Origin: Hexactinellida sp. DTS-2022
Taxonomy: Eukaryota; Porifera; Hexactinellida
Direction of reading: 5' to 3'
Length of the DNA stretch: 64,000 nt
NCBI GenBank assembly: GCA_028753945.1
Contig: JAPNXP010000017.1
Span: 1,798,001 to 1,862,000 of the forward strand
In this document: positions 50,001-57,263 of the stretch, in pieces
Layout: every line of letters starts with the position of its first letter
Position numbering within the stretch: the stretch's first letter is position 1
Program-made: the position numbers and the translations under genes
Notes under the pieces: generated by a model
What the model was told of the DNA's origin: nothing
The model's database searches: none
Seen by the model: only the letters and a program-made list of their open reading frames with translations

Positions 50001-50202
50001 GGTGCTCCCGCTGCTCCTTATAGGGCGCAGACCGCGTCCAGGACTGCGCCATGAGGATGGGCGGATAGCTGTTCTGCTTCTGGATCAGCTGGTAGAGGGG
50101 GGAGGGAATATAATCCCCGGGGGGCAGAGGGGGGAGGGGGATGGTGCGCGAGCTGTTGAAGAGCGGATTATCCGAGTCCAACAACTCACTTATGCGACTC
50201 AT
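16653..50202 (-). CDS. DNAH3: Axonemal dynein heavy chain, DNAH3-type (complete, 32 exons)
   Basis: Exons in order of transcription: 50202-49700, 49373-49157, 48868-48551, 48307-48124, 47580-47348, 47159-46977, 46735-46454, 46291-46241, 46008-45805, 45745-45550, 38571-38396, 38125-37862, 37637-37463, 36937-36720, 36648-36512, 36288-35955, 35591-35469, 30971-30755, 30697-30593, 30321-29978, 29736-29571, 29373-29174, 28888-28438, 28187-27411, 27176-26671, 26474-26156, 25895-25715, 23419-22760, 22345-22036, 21727-21286, 20877-20608, 20092-16653. All junctions keep frame, giving 12,186 nt and 4061 aa, close to vertebrate DNAH3. The N-terminal segment with [15 protein letters not shown] and SIANNY supports DNAH3 over DNAH7/12. 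The product is an inner-arm, single-headed ciliary motor. The introns ending at 46736 and 23420 need GC donors (gcaagt, gcaggt). Three introns host other genes. Exon coordinates come from reading frame and splice consensus only. Confidence 0.93.
20121..20251. mobile_element. MITE family D copy with internal mini-tandem
   Basis: TA-flanked element with CAGTGGAGTTCGCTTAATA at the left end and an inverted copy ending AAACTTCACTG. The middle contains about four copies of a GTTGCTAATAGG unit. It sits in the dynein intron before the last exon. Confidence 0.6.
20271..20567. mobile_element. MITE family C copy interrupted by family B
   Basis: A family C element, with ends of the type TTGAACTCCGTTATAAC and GTTATAACGATAGTCACTG, is interrupted by a family B element at 20300-20441. 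Family B was therefore active after this C copy inserted. Confidence 0.55.
20300..20441. mobile_element. MITE family B copy
   Basis: CAGTGGATGCCGGTTATAAG at the left end and an inverted TTATATCCGGCATTTACTG at the right, flanked by TA. Other copies lie at 29029-29111, 29399-29538 and 49545-49669. Confidence 0.7.
20608..22345 (-). other. Dynein stalk and microtubule-binding domain exons (29-31)
   Basis: These exons encode the antiparallel coiled-coil stalk. The outgoing helix includes [17 protein letters not shown] and ends after EAIPALEAA; the tip carries the microtubule-binding domain ([25 protein letters not shown]); the return helix includes [19 protein letters not shown]. The intron at 20878-21285 holds a tandem array that copies the acceptor of exon 31. 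Confidence 0.88.
20869..21119 (-). repeat. Tandem array copying the 3' splice site of dynein exon 31
   Basis: About eight units of 30-31 bp (on the plus strand: acacaaaccttaaaacagac plus an AT-rich remainder). The first unit contains the real acceptor, read on the minus strand as CTGTTTTAG|GTTTGTG. Each further unit repeats the pyrimidine-rich tract and TTAAG|GTTTGTG, so the intron presents a row of near-identical candidate acceptors. Confidence 0.8.
23445..23600. mobile_element. MITE family C copy
   Basis: TA-flanked element beginning CAGTCCACTCTCGTTATAAC and ending with the inverted arm GGGAGTTCACTG. It lies in the dynein intron that also carries the SLC18B1-like gene. Confidence 0.7.
24018..24026 (+). 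promoter_or_regulatory. TATA box of the SLC18B1-like gene (37 nt before ATG)
   Basis: TATATAAAT begins 37 nt upstream of the start codon at 24055. An out-of-frame ATG at 24044 would be skipped if transcription starts about 30 nt after the TATA box, implying a very short leader. Confidence 0.5.
24055..25398 (+). CDS. Major facilitator transporter, SLC18B1-like, nested in a dynein intron
   Basis: Intronless 447-aa membrane protein with about twelve hydrophobic segments, starting near residue 38 ([18 protein letters not shown]). MFS features include the acidic/Asn-rich loops and the segment [20 protein letters not shown], resembling the SLC18B1 branch of the vesicular amine/polyamine transporter family ([17 protein letters not shown]). 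In that branch the protein is a proton-coupled exporter loading polyamines into vesicles; substrate here is inferred only. It is on the strand opposite the dynein gene, wholly inside its intron 23420-25714, with its own TATA element. Lack of introns could reflect retroposition or intron loss. SLC18B1 is likely but not certain against other SLC18/SV2-related MFS proteins. Confidence 0.82.
   Translation: MAVAYNSLDSLRSEISELVSSIHLPLKNNDRKIDYAQYTFIIAAFVTITLSTIGLTQGFPVISSIAQSKGLSSTEIGLIYCAQSIQCAILFPISSVILTRTNKKLSLCVSSFLIYCSFILYGLVPRMSRTPFLAFSLIFSSLEAFCETMMFLSANLIIWETFPHRLSTMFAIQELSIAVGYVSGPGICAVLYPLVGFFKMYLLVGVSGLLVTMAIISTLVFSRNEERKAKEGADSWIILRILTAPSLALHLAVIFITAFFFNYYYPVIGPYLISRYNVTVSTVGWVIMSGEFVYLVCSMLLGYLYDNYVKSLHIVVAAIGLFSQAIGMFLYPPSSLLFHNNGYYIPWSTVGSMFNGMGIALCFIPILTSLLIKSEAMFPYASNVEPSVAGLFTGAYYLGEGIGQFVGGVLADYYSLDFISTYLSAFLLIVSVILLMLGIVKFREIKL
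26515..26655. mobile_element. MITE family A copy in dynein intron
   Basis: Begins CAGTAGAACCTCGTTAGTAC after TA and ends with an inverted arm containing CGTACTAACGAGGTTC. It occupies 141 of the 196 bp of the intron 26475-26670. Confidence 0.75.
27208..27384. mobile_element. MITE family C copy in dynein intron
   Basis: Begins CAGTCAACTCCCGTTATAAC and ends ACGAGAGTTGACTG. It occupies 177 of the 234 bp of the intron 27177-27410. Confidence 0.75.
28241..28422. mobile_element. MITE family A copy in dynein intron
   Basis: CAGTAGAACCTCGTTATTAC to TTAACGAGGTTCTACTG, with TA on both sides; 182 of the 250 bp of intron 28188-28437. Confidence 0.78.
28939..29157. mobile_element. MITE family A copy with a family B MITE inserted
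   Basis: Outer element CAGTAGAACCTCGTTAATAC to TTAACGAGGCTCTATTG, TA-flanked. At 29029-29111 a family B element (CAGTGAATGACAGTTATAAG to TATATCCGACATATACTG) is inserted with its own flanking TA. The two lie inside dynein intron 28889-29173. Confidence 0.7.
29399..29538. mobile_element. MITE family B copy in dynein intron
   Basis: CAGTGGATACTGGATATAAG to ATATCAGGTATCTACTG, 140 of the 197 bp of intron 29374-29570. Confidence 0.72.
29763..29935. mobile_element. MITE family E copy (degenerate)
   Basis: Starts near CAGTCAGGTTATCTTATTAT and ends in CACAATAACCAGACTT, with internal TTATTATGAAC motifs shared with 61830-62022 and 52008-52157. Confidence 0.5.
31458..35302 (+). CDS. HBS1L: HBS1-like ribosome-rescue GTPase (9 exons), nested in a dynein intron
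   Basis: Exons 31458-31720, 31804-31847 (or from 31807), 31901-32217, 32996-33163, 33731-33934, 33986-34137, 34372-34590, 34823-35012, 35117-35302; all junctions hold frame and give 580 aa. The N-terminus [20 protein letters not shown] matches the HBS1 start and is followed by an acidic and Lys-rich linker. The eEF1A-like GTPase core has G1 GHVDSGKS, G3 DAPGHKD and G4 NKME, then the two beta-barrel domains ending [15 protein letters not shown]1 with Pelota/Dom34 releases stalled ribosomes in no-go and non-stop decay. [10 protein letters not shown] switch sequence is intact, so GTPase activity is expected. The gene is opposite to the dynein, in its 4.5-kb intron 30972-35468, and carries another gene in its own intron 4. 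Several of its introns are mostly MITE. Confidence 0.93.
32236..32517. mobile_element. Degenerate family A MITE in HBS1 intron 3
   Basis: Diverged family A ends (TTAGACTCTCGTTAATAG at the left, TTAACGAGTGTGTACTG at the right). The middle contains a fragment of a GGTTGGGAATCGCTGAG repeat seen also near 37081 and 49137. The right end was the target of the hAT element that follows. Confidence 0.5.
32518..32935. mobile_element. hAT-type non-autonomous element made of GATTTAAATC repeats
   Basis: Starts CAGGGTTG and ends CAACCCTG, flanked by the perfect 8-bp duplication GTGTACTG at 32510-32517 and 32936-32943, the hAT signature. Its interior is an array of GATTTAAATC/AAATCTGATTT units separated by poly-A/T. 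A diverged fragment of the family is at about 30998-31072. Confidence 0.85.
33256..33612 (-). CDS. Small coiled-coil protein, unknown function, nested in an HBS1 intron
   Basis: Intronless 118-aa ORF inside HBS1 intron 4 (33164-33730), on the opposite strand to HBS1. The middle (about residues 38-105) is helical with heptad-like spacing: [18 protein letters not shown] and [17 protein letters not shown] do not recognise the family; it has the look of a subunit of a small helical assembly. Support for it being a gene comes from a TATA element 37 nt before the ATG, the same distance as at four confident genes, and from codon use unlike random AT-rich DNA. It could still be a chance ORF. Confidence 0.6.
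   Translation of the reverse strand: MDSFRKPTSDSTRMHPLSDSLTIQPIMKCKEPQPLNYNQELTKLEELSKELKGIEERIMSAQLNCYKLNIDLVTKFDPFFLEKIRGFESDCADVLQKMEDTLDSIQTRTGEGKQDSES
33643..33649 (-). promoter_or_regulatory. TATA box of the nested coiled-coil gene (37 nt before ATG)
   Basis: On the minus strand TATATAA begins at 33649, 37 nt upstream of the ATG at 33612. This spacing is shared with the leishmanolysin, SLC18B1-like, RING and GRXCR-like genes. Confidence 0.45.
34149..34337. mobile_element. MITE (GAACTCGGTTAGTACG family) in HBS1 intron 6
   Basis: CAGTAGAACTCGGTTAGTAC to TTAACCGAGTTCTACTG with flanking TA; related to family A but with GAACTCGG in place of GAACCTCG. It fills 189 of the 234 bp of the intron. 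Confidence 0.75.
34602..34782. mobile_element. MITE family A copy in HBS1 intron 7
   Basis: CAGTAGAACCTCGTTAATAC to CTAACGAGGTTCTACTA, 181 of the 232 bp of the intron 34591-34822. Confidence 0.75.
35331..35456. repeat. Three-copy 42-bp tandem repeat
   Basis: Three near-identical 42-bp units (agtattatatttctgagaat plus remainder) directly downstream of the HBS1 stop codon and just before dynein exon 17. It probably lies in the HBS1 3' UTR and at the same time in the dynein intron. Confidence 0.8.
36308..36475. mobile_element. MITE family A copy in dynein intron
   Basis: CAGTAGAACCTAGTTAGTAC to CTAACGAGGTTCTACTG, 168 of the 223 bp of intron 36289-36511. Confidence 0.75.
36971..37093. mobile_element. 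hAT-like MITE (GTGGTTCTTAACCTGGGGTC family)
   Basis: Begins GTGGTTCTTAACCTGGGGTC and ends near GGGAATCGCT, the inverted complement of a CAGTGATTC-type end. Related copies are at about 49040-49145 and 53122-53245. hAT affiliation is inferred from the CAGTGGTTC-type terminus. Confidence 0.5.
37685..37849. mobile_element. MITE family A copy in dynein intron
   Basis: AGTAGAACCTCGTTAGTAC to CTAACGAGGTTCTACTG, 165 of the 224 bp of intron 37638-37861. Confidence 0.75.
38697..38852. mobile_element. MITE with GTTTTCATCTAG / CTGGATGAAAC ends
   Basis: Imperfect terminal inverted repeats GTTTTCATCTAGAC and CCTGGATGAAAC with shared inner GCGCC motifs. A fragment with the same ACGCGCCTGGATGAAAC end occurs near 21838. 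It lies in the large dynein intron. Confidence 0.45.
39115..39200. mobile_element. MITE family D fragment
   Basis: CAGTGGCGTTCGCGTACGTA followed by TAATAGCAAG and TGTTAATAGGCGAACTTG. The right boundary is unclear. Related copies: 20121-20251, 46038-46203 and about 48893-49040. Confidence 0.45.
39333..39932 (-). CDS. Cdc42/Rac-like Rho GTPase, intronless, nested in a dynein intron
   Basis: 199-aa Rho-family GTPase with every functional motif: P-loop GDGAVGKT, switch [13 protein letters not shown]3 [15 protein letters not shown]4 GTQCD, G5 ECSAL, and a basic tail with CAAX box CSFL (Leu end predicts geranylgeranylation). It is closest in look to Cdc42 ([20 protein letters not shown]). Its role would be actin and polarity control at membranes. 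It is on the same strand as the host dynein, in the 7-kb intron 38572-45549, and has its own TATA element upstream. Being intronless in an intron-bearing family suggests a retrocopy or intron loss. Whether it is the main Cdc42 or a paralogue cannot be told. Confidence 0.93.
   Translation of the reverse strand: MDDFDRTLKCVVVGDGAVGKTCMLISYARNMFPRDYVPTVFDNYAVNVLVAGKNYTLGLFDTAGQEDYDRLRPLSYPQTDIFLVAFSVVNPASFENVKEKWIPEIRHHNPKTPFIVVGTQCDRRDEVATLNHLAKIRQKPVSYESAGRLAKEMKSRGCYAYVECSALTQKGLKDVFDESIIAILNPPETKRPKKICSFL
39999..40008 (-). promoter_or_regulatory. TATA box of the Cdc42-like gene
   Basis: On the minus strand TATATAAATA starts at 40008, 76 nt upstream of the ATG at 39932. It is in the 0.7-kb spacer between two divergent Rho-family genes. 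Confidence 0.5.
40610..40617 (+). promoter_or_regulatory. TATA box of the atypical Rho gene
   Basis: TATAAATA starts 58 nt upstream of the ATG at 40668, implying a leader near 28 nt. Confidence 0.5.
40668..41378 (+). CDS. Atypical Rho-family GTPase without G12/Q61 equivalents and without CAAX
   Basis: 236 aa from the ATG at 40668 (an in-frame GTG precedes it). The Rho fold is clear: [42 protein letters not shown] (G4), YVECSAL (G5). Key positions differ from normal Rho proteins: the P-loop is GDERSGKT, so the residues equivalent to Gly12-Ala-Val14 are Glu-Arg-Ser, and the G3 DTAGQE motif is replaced by VELGGSNE, removing the catalytic Gln61. Switch I keeps the Thr in KPTLYDEFE. By analogy with Rnd and RhoH proteins this predicts impaired hydrolysis and a constitutively GTP-bound or nucleotide-loose state. 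The C-terminus is a 50-residue Lys/Arg-rich extension without a CAAX box, so membrane binding would be electrostatic. It is divergent from the Cdc42-like gene and in the same dynein intron. Confidence 0.85.
   Translation: MPLQNNCRADIKVILVGDERSGKTCLLKRLTEDKFCETHKPTLYDEFETKILVNFGKREYKLSLVELGGSNEFVTYRQSCYEYGEVILVCFSVVRPYDILNIGSTWLPEIEKYNPNAYIMLVGTQTDLRTDIHTVRELEIAGLKVVTYQDGCELVELMKPYKVCSYVECSALNRSGVTQVFKELIRLTEPETSSIHYCPSLLNQSFYKIKRKTPKLFRKLYKNNIFLFRGFRSLRK
41736..41879. repeat. Left terminal inverted repeat of the integrase transposon
   Basis: 144 bp containing five copies of the palindrome AACATGTT at roughly 16-20 bp spacing, several within the unit ACATCTACCGCGG. Such regularly spaced palindromes are probably transposase-binding sites. 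Confidence 0.9.
42141..45056 (-). pseudogene. Integrase-like transposase with zinc finger, CXC and USP-like domains, broken by two frameshifts
   Basis: One coding region read in three frames: 45056-43566, then to 42869, then to 42141. The first part (496 aa) has an rve integrase with catalytic Asp in GQVDLIDMG, Asp in LQCDNGKEF and Glu in GSVENAN (37 residues between the last two), then a C4HC3-like finger starting CPICKF. The second part opens with an integrase-associated barrel ([12 protein letters not shown]) and has a CXC motif, [18 protein letters not shown]. The third has NTCSVDNFL, paired Cys motifs CPHC and CKIC, and GNHFT then YDGM, reminiscent of the Cys and His boxes of ubiquitin-specific peptidases. 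The shifts are near 43600 and 42880. A start at 45056 is plausible. Frameshifts could be real decay or assembly errors. Confidence 0.8.
45192..45335. repeat. Right terminal inverted repeat of the integrase transposon
   Basis: Inverted copy of 41736-41879, differing at two positions, with the same five AACATGTT palindromes. It ends TAGCA followed by the TATA target duplication. Confidence 0.9.
46038..46203. mobile_element. MITE family D copy
   Basis: CAGTAGTTGAAAGTTGAAAC at the left, TTAGGCGAACACTACGTACTG-type end at the right, with inner AATAGCAAGTCGC and AATAAGCGAACTTG. It lies between dynein exons 8 and 9. Confidence 0.5.
46784..46951. mobile_element. MITE family A copy in a GC-AG dynein intron
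   Basis: CAGTATAACCTCGTTAATAC to CTAACGAGGTTTTACTG, 168 of the 241 bp of intron 46736-46976, the intron that uses a GC donor. Confidence 0.75.
48009..48124 (-). repeat. Tandem array copying the 5' splice site of dynein exon 4
   Basis: Five units of 25-28 bp (plus strand atgactgactatttgtatca). The last unit overlaps the real donor, read on the minus strand as GAG|GTCAGTCATA. The other four units repeat GTCAGTCATA deeper in the intron, so the donor's intronic half is present five times. Confidence 0.8.
48893..49040. mobile_element. Degenerate MITE family D copy
   Basis: Contains AATAACAAGTCGCATTTTGC and TTAATAGGCGAACTTGC as in the other family D copies, with eroded ends. An adjoining stretch (49040-49145) is a diverged copy of the GTGGTTC-type hAT-like MITE. 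Confidence 0.4.
49545..49669. mobile_element. MITE family B copy in dynein intron 1
   Basis: CAGTAGATGCCGGATATAAG at the left and TTATAACTGTATATACTA at the right, inside intron 49374-49699. Confidence 0.65.
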
Positions 50203-50266
50203 TGGTAGTGATGAGGTTACCTTGCTAATACAACTTCAATACAAACAACAATATAAATAATAATAT

Positions 50267-50449
50267 AGTCGACTCCGCTTAATAGAGCCACCGGTTAATA
50301 GATTTCTCCGCTTAATGGAGTCAAAATTTCACAGGATTTATAAGACGGAATGACGTTTGGCTTAAAATAGTTTCGGTTAATAGATTTCTCCGCTTAATCG
50401 GGTCAAAGAAACCTGGTCCCGAGGTGACTCTATTAAGCAGAGTCGACTG
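50267..50449. mobile_element. MITE family F between RBM41 and the dynein start
   Basis: TAGTCGACTCCGCTTAATAG to TTAAGCAGAGTCGACTGTA with inner inverted segments (TTAATAGATTTCTCCGC twice). It takes up 183 of the 258 bp between the RBM41 stop codon and the dynein ATG, so either the dynein promoter or the RBM41 3' end lies in or beside it. Confidence 0.75.
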
Positions 50450-50460
50450 TATTAGCATAA

Positions 50461-51507
50461 CTATGTGTCTGAACCGTTGCTAGCATAAACTGCAATAACA
50501 GGTTTGCCCCTCAATATATATCCTGTTGCATAGAGCAGAGCTTCGGTAGCCGTTTCAGTGCTGTTAAACTCTACGAAAGCCTGTCCCTTCATTCTACCGG
50601 ATAGCAGACGGAATTTGATTTTAGGGCCGGACTGGAACTGAATGAATAGGGAAGCCAGTTCGTTTATACTCACATTTCTGTGTAGATTCTTGATGAACAG
50701 CTTGTTGCTAGGGACACCCGGAGAGTAACAAGAGAATCTCGGTATCTGCATAATCTCGCTAAGAGAAAGTCTGTAGGTATTCACGTGAGAGGGGTCTGTT
50801 TGTGTCACCTGGTTGGTTTCAAATGTAGTATCACTACACTCTATCTTACTGCCTATAATACGAACAGAGTTTGGAATCTCTAGCTCCTTATAAGGTGTGT
50901 CATTATACAATCTCGGTCTCTTCCTATTGAGTTTGGTTCTACTCTCCAAAGCTCTTAAGCTCTCCTGTATAAGCACAGCCTGTTTATCCGACTGCATCAC
51001 GCTATCTGTTCCTATTAGGTGTACCAGAGGATTAATCGCACCATCAGAAGCAGATAGTTCTAACTCCAACTCGTGTCTAGACACCGTCACGGAATTAACG
51101 TTGTTAGACTGCTGCTCTATAGACTCGTGCTTTCTGCTAATTATAGTTTGTATTGCGCTCTGCTCTTCTCCTCTCACTGAGGGGTCGCGAGGGTACCCTC
51201 CTTCGTTACCGAACTGCTTCATAGTTATTCTAACTTCTTCCCCAGACAAGCCATCTTGCGACAGACTACTCTCTTTATCCAATTTGGCCATTTTAGCCCT
51301 ATAGGCACTGGCATCTGCTACACCCCCCATTAAGGAGATTGGATCTAGCTGTGTATTCGAGGATATGAAGGTTTTAACATTATGTAAGGAAACGTTCGTT
51401 TGTAGCTGTTTGGTAACCAAGTTGTGTAATTCTGTTTCTACTCGAGACTTGTATACGCTTTGTTTGGATTTAGAAACGAATTCCTTTGTATTTTCAACTC
51501 TCTTCAT
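50461..51507 (-). CDS. RBM41: RNA-binding protein 41 (U11/U12-related RRM protein)
   Basis: Intronless, 348 aa from the Met at 51507; the longer ORF from 51525 starts at a non-ATG codon, and MKRV at 51507 matches the RBM41 N-terminus. The C-terminal RRM (about residues 260-345) has RNP2 LFIKNL and RNP1 GQAFVEF. It is preceded by the RBM41 signature SEIMQIPRFSCYSPG, the segment just before the RRM in vertebrate RBM41. RBM41 is a paralogue of U11/U12-65K and binds the U12/U6atac hairpins of the minor spliceosome. An acceptor-like TTAG lies one nt before the ATG. It starts 213 nt after the katanin stop codon on the same strand, so a polycistronic origin is possible. Confidence 0.9.
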   Translation of the reverse strand: MKRVENTKEFVSKSKQSVYKSRVETELHNLVTKQLQTNVSLHNVKTFISSNTQLDPISLMGGVADASAYRAKMAKLDKESSLSQDGLSGEEVRITMKQFGNEGGYPRDPSVRGEEQSAIQTIISRKHESIEQQSNNVNSVTVSRHELELELSASDGAINPLVHLIGTDSVMQSDKQAVLIQESLRALESRTKLNRKRPRLYNDTPYKELEIPNSVRIIGSKIECSDTTFETNQVTQTDPSHVNTYRLSLSEIMQIPRFSCYSPGVPSNKLFIKNLHRNVSINELASLFIQFQSGPKIKFRLLSGRMKGQAFVEFNSTETATEALLYATGYILRGKPVIAVYASNGSDT

Positions 51508-51720
51508 TCTAACCATTAATAACAAAGATTATTAATAACCTAGTTAATAACCTCAAATAAGTTAACCCTTGTTATAGCCTCTAATTAGCTGATAAGATTC
51601 AGGTTACTCTAGGTGCATACATCAGTCACTGTACATACAAGCAGGATTTATAAGTGAGGATTGGTTACTACACAAGTTAGCATTGTAACATTACTGATTA
51701 CTGATTAGTGGCACAGCGGT

Positions 51721-54229
<2,509 letters not shown>

Positions 54230-54261
54230 TATATTAGAATGAGAATCCTTATATAGAGCTG

Positions 54262-54832
54262 AGCTTGTCACGAAAAAATTGGTCCGGGCCAAAACTGGTC
54301 AGGTCGGACCAATTTTGGCCTGCCATAAATGGTCCTAGCTTGCTAAAATAGGTCCGGCCTAAACTTTTTGCTAGATCGCATTGTTAGATCGCACTAAAGT
54401 TGCTAAAACAGACCTCCCACTAGTGCGAAATTGTGTAGGACAATCAATAATTAAATTGAAAATTTATCTTTTTCTAATTGTCTACTATGGTTCAGGGGGA
54501 AAAGGAGTCCCTTGTAAGTATGAAGGCATGAATAATAGTGAAAAGAATTGGTTTTGTAATTGTGATATATGGAGTTACGGTGTAAAGAATAAACTTTGTA
54601 ATTGTGTATTATTGAATATTGTGAAAACATTTGCATCTCTATGTATTCTTGTGTTGATGAATGATAAAAGCTATATAATTATTGTCTTGGAATGGCTGTC
54701 CGGCGGGGACCACCTTTGGCCAATGGGGACCGCCTTTGGCGACCAAAACTAGTCCGACCGGACCATTTTTGGCAGTCAAAAGTGGTCCGGCCGGACCAGT
54801 TTTGACCCGGACCAATTTTGGCGTGACAAGCT
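54262..54832. mobile_element. 571-bp inverted-repeat element with GGTCCGG arms
   Basis: Ends AGCTTGTCACG and CGTGACAAGCT; the arms extend inward with AAATTGGTCCGGG and AAAACTGGTC. The interior has no recognisable coding region. No clear target duplication was found, so the superfamily is open. Confidence 0.7.
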
Positions 54833-54879
54833 TTGTAGAGTTCAGATTTTTTCCCATACTAAAAGGAGGTAACAAAAAG

Positions 54880-55115
54880 TACACAGAGCATGCTCATAAG
54901 GTACACAGAGCATGCTCATAAGGTACATAGAGCATGCTCGTATAAAAGTACATAGAGCATGCTCGTAAAAGTATACATAGAGCATGCTCGTAAAAGTACA
55001 TAGAGCATGCTCGTATAAAAGTACATAGAGCATGCTCGTAAAAGTATACATAGAGCATGCTCGTAAAAGTACATAGAGCATGCTCGTATAAAAGTACATA
55101 GAGCATGCTCGTAAA
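54880..55115. repeat. Left GCATGC tandem array
   Basis: Tandem units built on the palindromic core GAGCATGCTC, spaced 23-33 bp apart by a repeating series of spacers. ORFs across it are repeat artefacts. Confidence 0.85.
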
Positions 55116-55407
55116 GATCAATGATATTTACTCTAGTACAGTGGCGTGGCCAGGGGGTCCAGCCGGGGCCAGGCCCCGGGTAGCGCAGCTCAGGTCCCGG
55201 TTGTCGCACCTGGGGTGGAGCCCCACCTTCTCAGTATTTCAACTTTCGGAACCTGCTGAAATACATAGTCAGGGCCTGCTGCAAAGGGGGATCCAGACAA
55301 GAAGGGGTGCAATTATATTATTCATGGGTACTGCCCTATTATTGTTCAAACCTAGCTTAGTAAAATCTAAATACTCTAATATTTTCTCGAGCATTTTTTT
55401 CAAATAA

Positions 55408-55475
55408 GTGCAACCTCTATTATCCGAAATCGTTGGAACAAGTACAAAGGGTTCGGATAATCGAGGTTCCGCTAT
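55408..55475. mobile_element. Short MITE (GTGCAACCTC/TTATCCGAA family)
   Basis: GTGCAACCTCTATTATCCGA with an inverted copy GTTCGGATAATCGAGGTTCC; sister of 14951-15010. Confidence 0.6.
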
Positions 55476-56194
55476 ACATAGATCACTATGTATTGGGATA
55501 GCAGATTAGGACCTGATACCATTGGGCATGATCGGTTAATCGAATTTCGCATACTCAAGATCGCGTCGTCTACGATCCCTAAATTACATGTAATTATAAC
55601 TAGATCACTACTGGGGCGGATCCAGGATTTACTAGAAGAGGGGGTTGTGGCTTCCAGGGCAAAGCCCCTGAAAGCTATAAAAAAAGCGTGTTATTCGACC
55701 AAATTTCAATACTTAACAGATGCTATACTCAGTAGATTATTCTGGACGTCGGAAATTAACAGGACATATGCCACACTGTACCCCAAGGAGCGGACGTTGT
55801 TTCTTTGGATGGTCCACTTTCTCAACAAGGGTTTGGAGGCCCCTATTGTGTCGAGGTATGCTAAGGGAAATATGTGACCCTAAGACCAAACATCTACAGT
55901 GCCCTACCAAAAGAATTTGTACTCTCCCGAAAAATTCTTCATTGAAATTAATCATTCGCAAGGATGTCTAAATTCATGCAAAATAGATTTGATGTTGAAT
56001 TAACTCGCACAATTAACTATAAAGGCTCCGCACTATGGCATGATTATTAGTGTGCTTCTTCTAGTAAAAACGGTATAGTAGGGTCCTACTTTAGTTTTAT
56101 ACTATAAGTGCACAGTATTGAATTTTAAATCTGTCGGACTTCCGTACGCGATGGCCTGACTATACCATTTGGAATGACTGTTATTATTATTATT

Positions 56195-56347
56195 AGAGAA
56201 TACTTATCCACCGATCATCGGCGTTTGTATTAAAAAAGCTCGCTACTTTCTACCGATGATGTTTTTTATAAACATAAAAAAACAATCGGTAGAAAGTAGC
56301 GAGCTTTTTTAATACAAACGCCGATGATCGGTGGATAAGTATTCTCT
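56195..56347. repeat. Perfect 63-bp-arm hairpin (foldback)
   Basis: Left arm 56195-56257 and right arm 56285-56347 are perfect reverse complements, with a 27-nt spacer whose GTTTTTTAT and ATAAAAAAAC halves also pair. RNA or single-stranded DNA would form one almost uninterrupted hairpin of about 70 bp. It has no similarity to the neighbouring MITE families. Confidence 0.95.
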
Positions 56348-57230
56348 TATTATTATGCTAGTTGTTTGTAAGTGAATATGTGTTTCATAAGAAACACTTG
56401 AAACATTTTACAATGTTAATGATTCAAAATATAGTAACGTAAATACCCGCGAATTCCTATTTCTATTTGTAATCATTAATCTTACTTTAATTAATTAAAG
56501 ACTATTCTTATTTGGAAGTCTTTATGATTCAAACATTAATTAATTAAAATTATATTAAAATAAGATGAAATGTAATTTGAATTCTATTTAAATCCTTCCT
56601 TGTATCTACAATGCAATACTATTCAAGGTTTGAAAATCAACCAGAAGAAGCACACTCCCATCCCGTCTATGAGGGGTTTTTGAAAACAGGAGTACTCTAT
56701 CTTTCACAAAAATACAGTAGAGAGATAGAGAGCGGACGGAAAATCTTAACAACTTTATTCCTATTATTGTATTACAATTAGTTGGAATACAATATTACTA
56801 TTCATTGACTCACTCACCAGGGTTATTGATTATATTCTTATCCATTAATTTAAATGCAGATGTTAAGTGTACGACTAGTTTGGTAGGGTAGAGTATAAAA
56901 AACACATGGAAGAGAAGGTTAAATTTGTTTCGGTAATCTTAGACTTAAATATTAGTAAATGTCAAAATATTCACATAGTACATATACTATTACTACTATA
57001 TGAGGAGCAGGTGCAGCAGGTGCGGGGCTTGGCCGCAACAATATTTTAGGTAGCGCATCAATATTCTGGTAGCATTTATGTCACACTGAGATTCATTAAC
57101 TCGACGTCACTTCGCCGCACCAATAATAATTGGCTTGCTCGAGCATGTATGAGATTGTTATAAATAATGGAAGGTAATTATTGTATCTGGAACTAATGTA
57201 CACTAATAACGAGAGTTGTTGTGATTAGTA

Positions 57231-57263
57231 CCACACAACAACCGCTTAGCGGTTGTTGTGTGG
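57231..57263. repeat. 15-bp perfect palindrome with 3-nt loop
   Basis: CCACACAACAACCGC, loop TTA, GCGGTTGTTGTGTGG. It is about 40 bp upstream of AGCGTAGCGCGCTAG, a GC-rich motif. Confidence 0.9.

Larger units (their letters stand above)
35469..50202 (-). other. Dynein tail and linker exons (1-17)
   Basis: Seventeen exons encode the N-terminal tail and linker. The first 167 residues are Pro/Ser-rich and probably flexible. Later exons carry alpha-helical stem sequence and the linker, for example [13 protein letters not shown] and [14 protein letters not shown]. Exon 8 is only 51 nt. The intron at 38572-45549 (7 kb) holds two Rho-family genes and a transposon, whereas neighbouring introns are 60-240 bp. 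Confidence 0.85.

Noticed and set aside
16653..50202. Two separate dynein genes split at the large introns
   Set aside because: Phases match across every junction, including those flanking nested genes, and the domain order from tail to C-terminus is single and complete.
54842..55209. Overlapping minus-strand ORFs of 75-97 aa rich in ACSMY repeats
   Set aside because: They are translations of the GCATGC tandem array in all frames, with no unique sequence.
55488..55877. 129-aa plus-strand ORF inside the transposon nest
   Set aside because: No recognisable domain, irregular composition, and it lies inside a non-autonomous element; a decayed transposase fragment cannot be excluded but is not supported.
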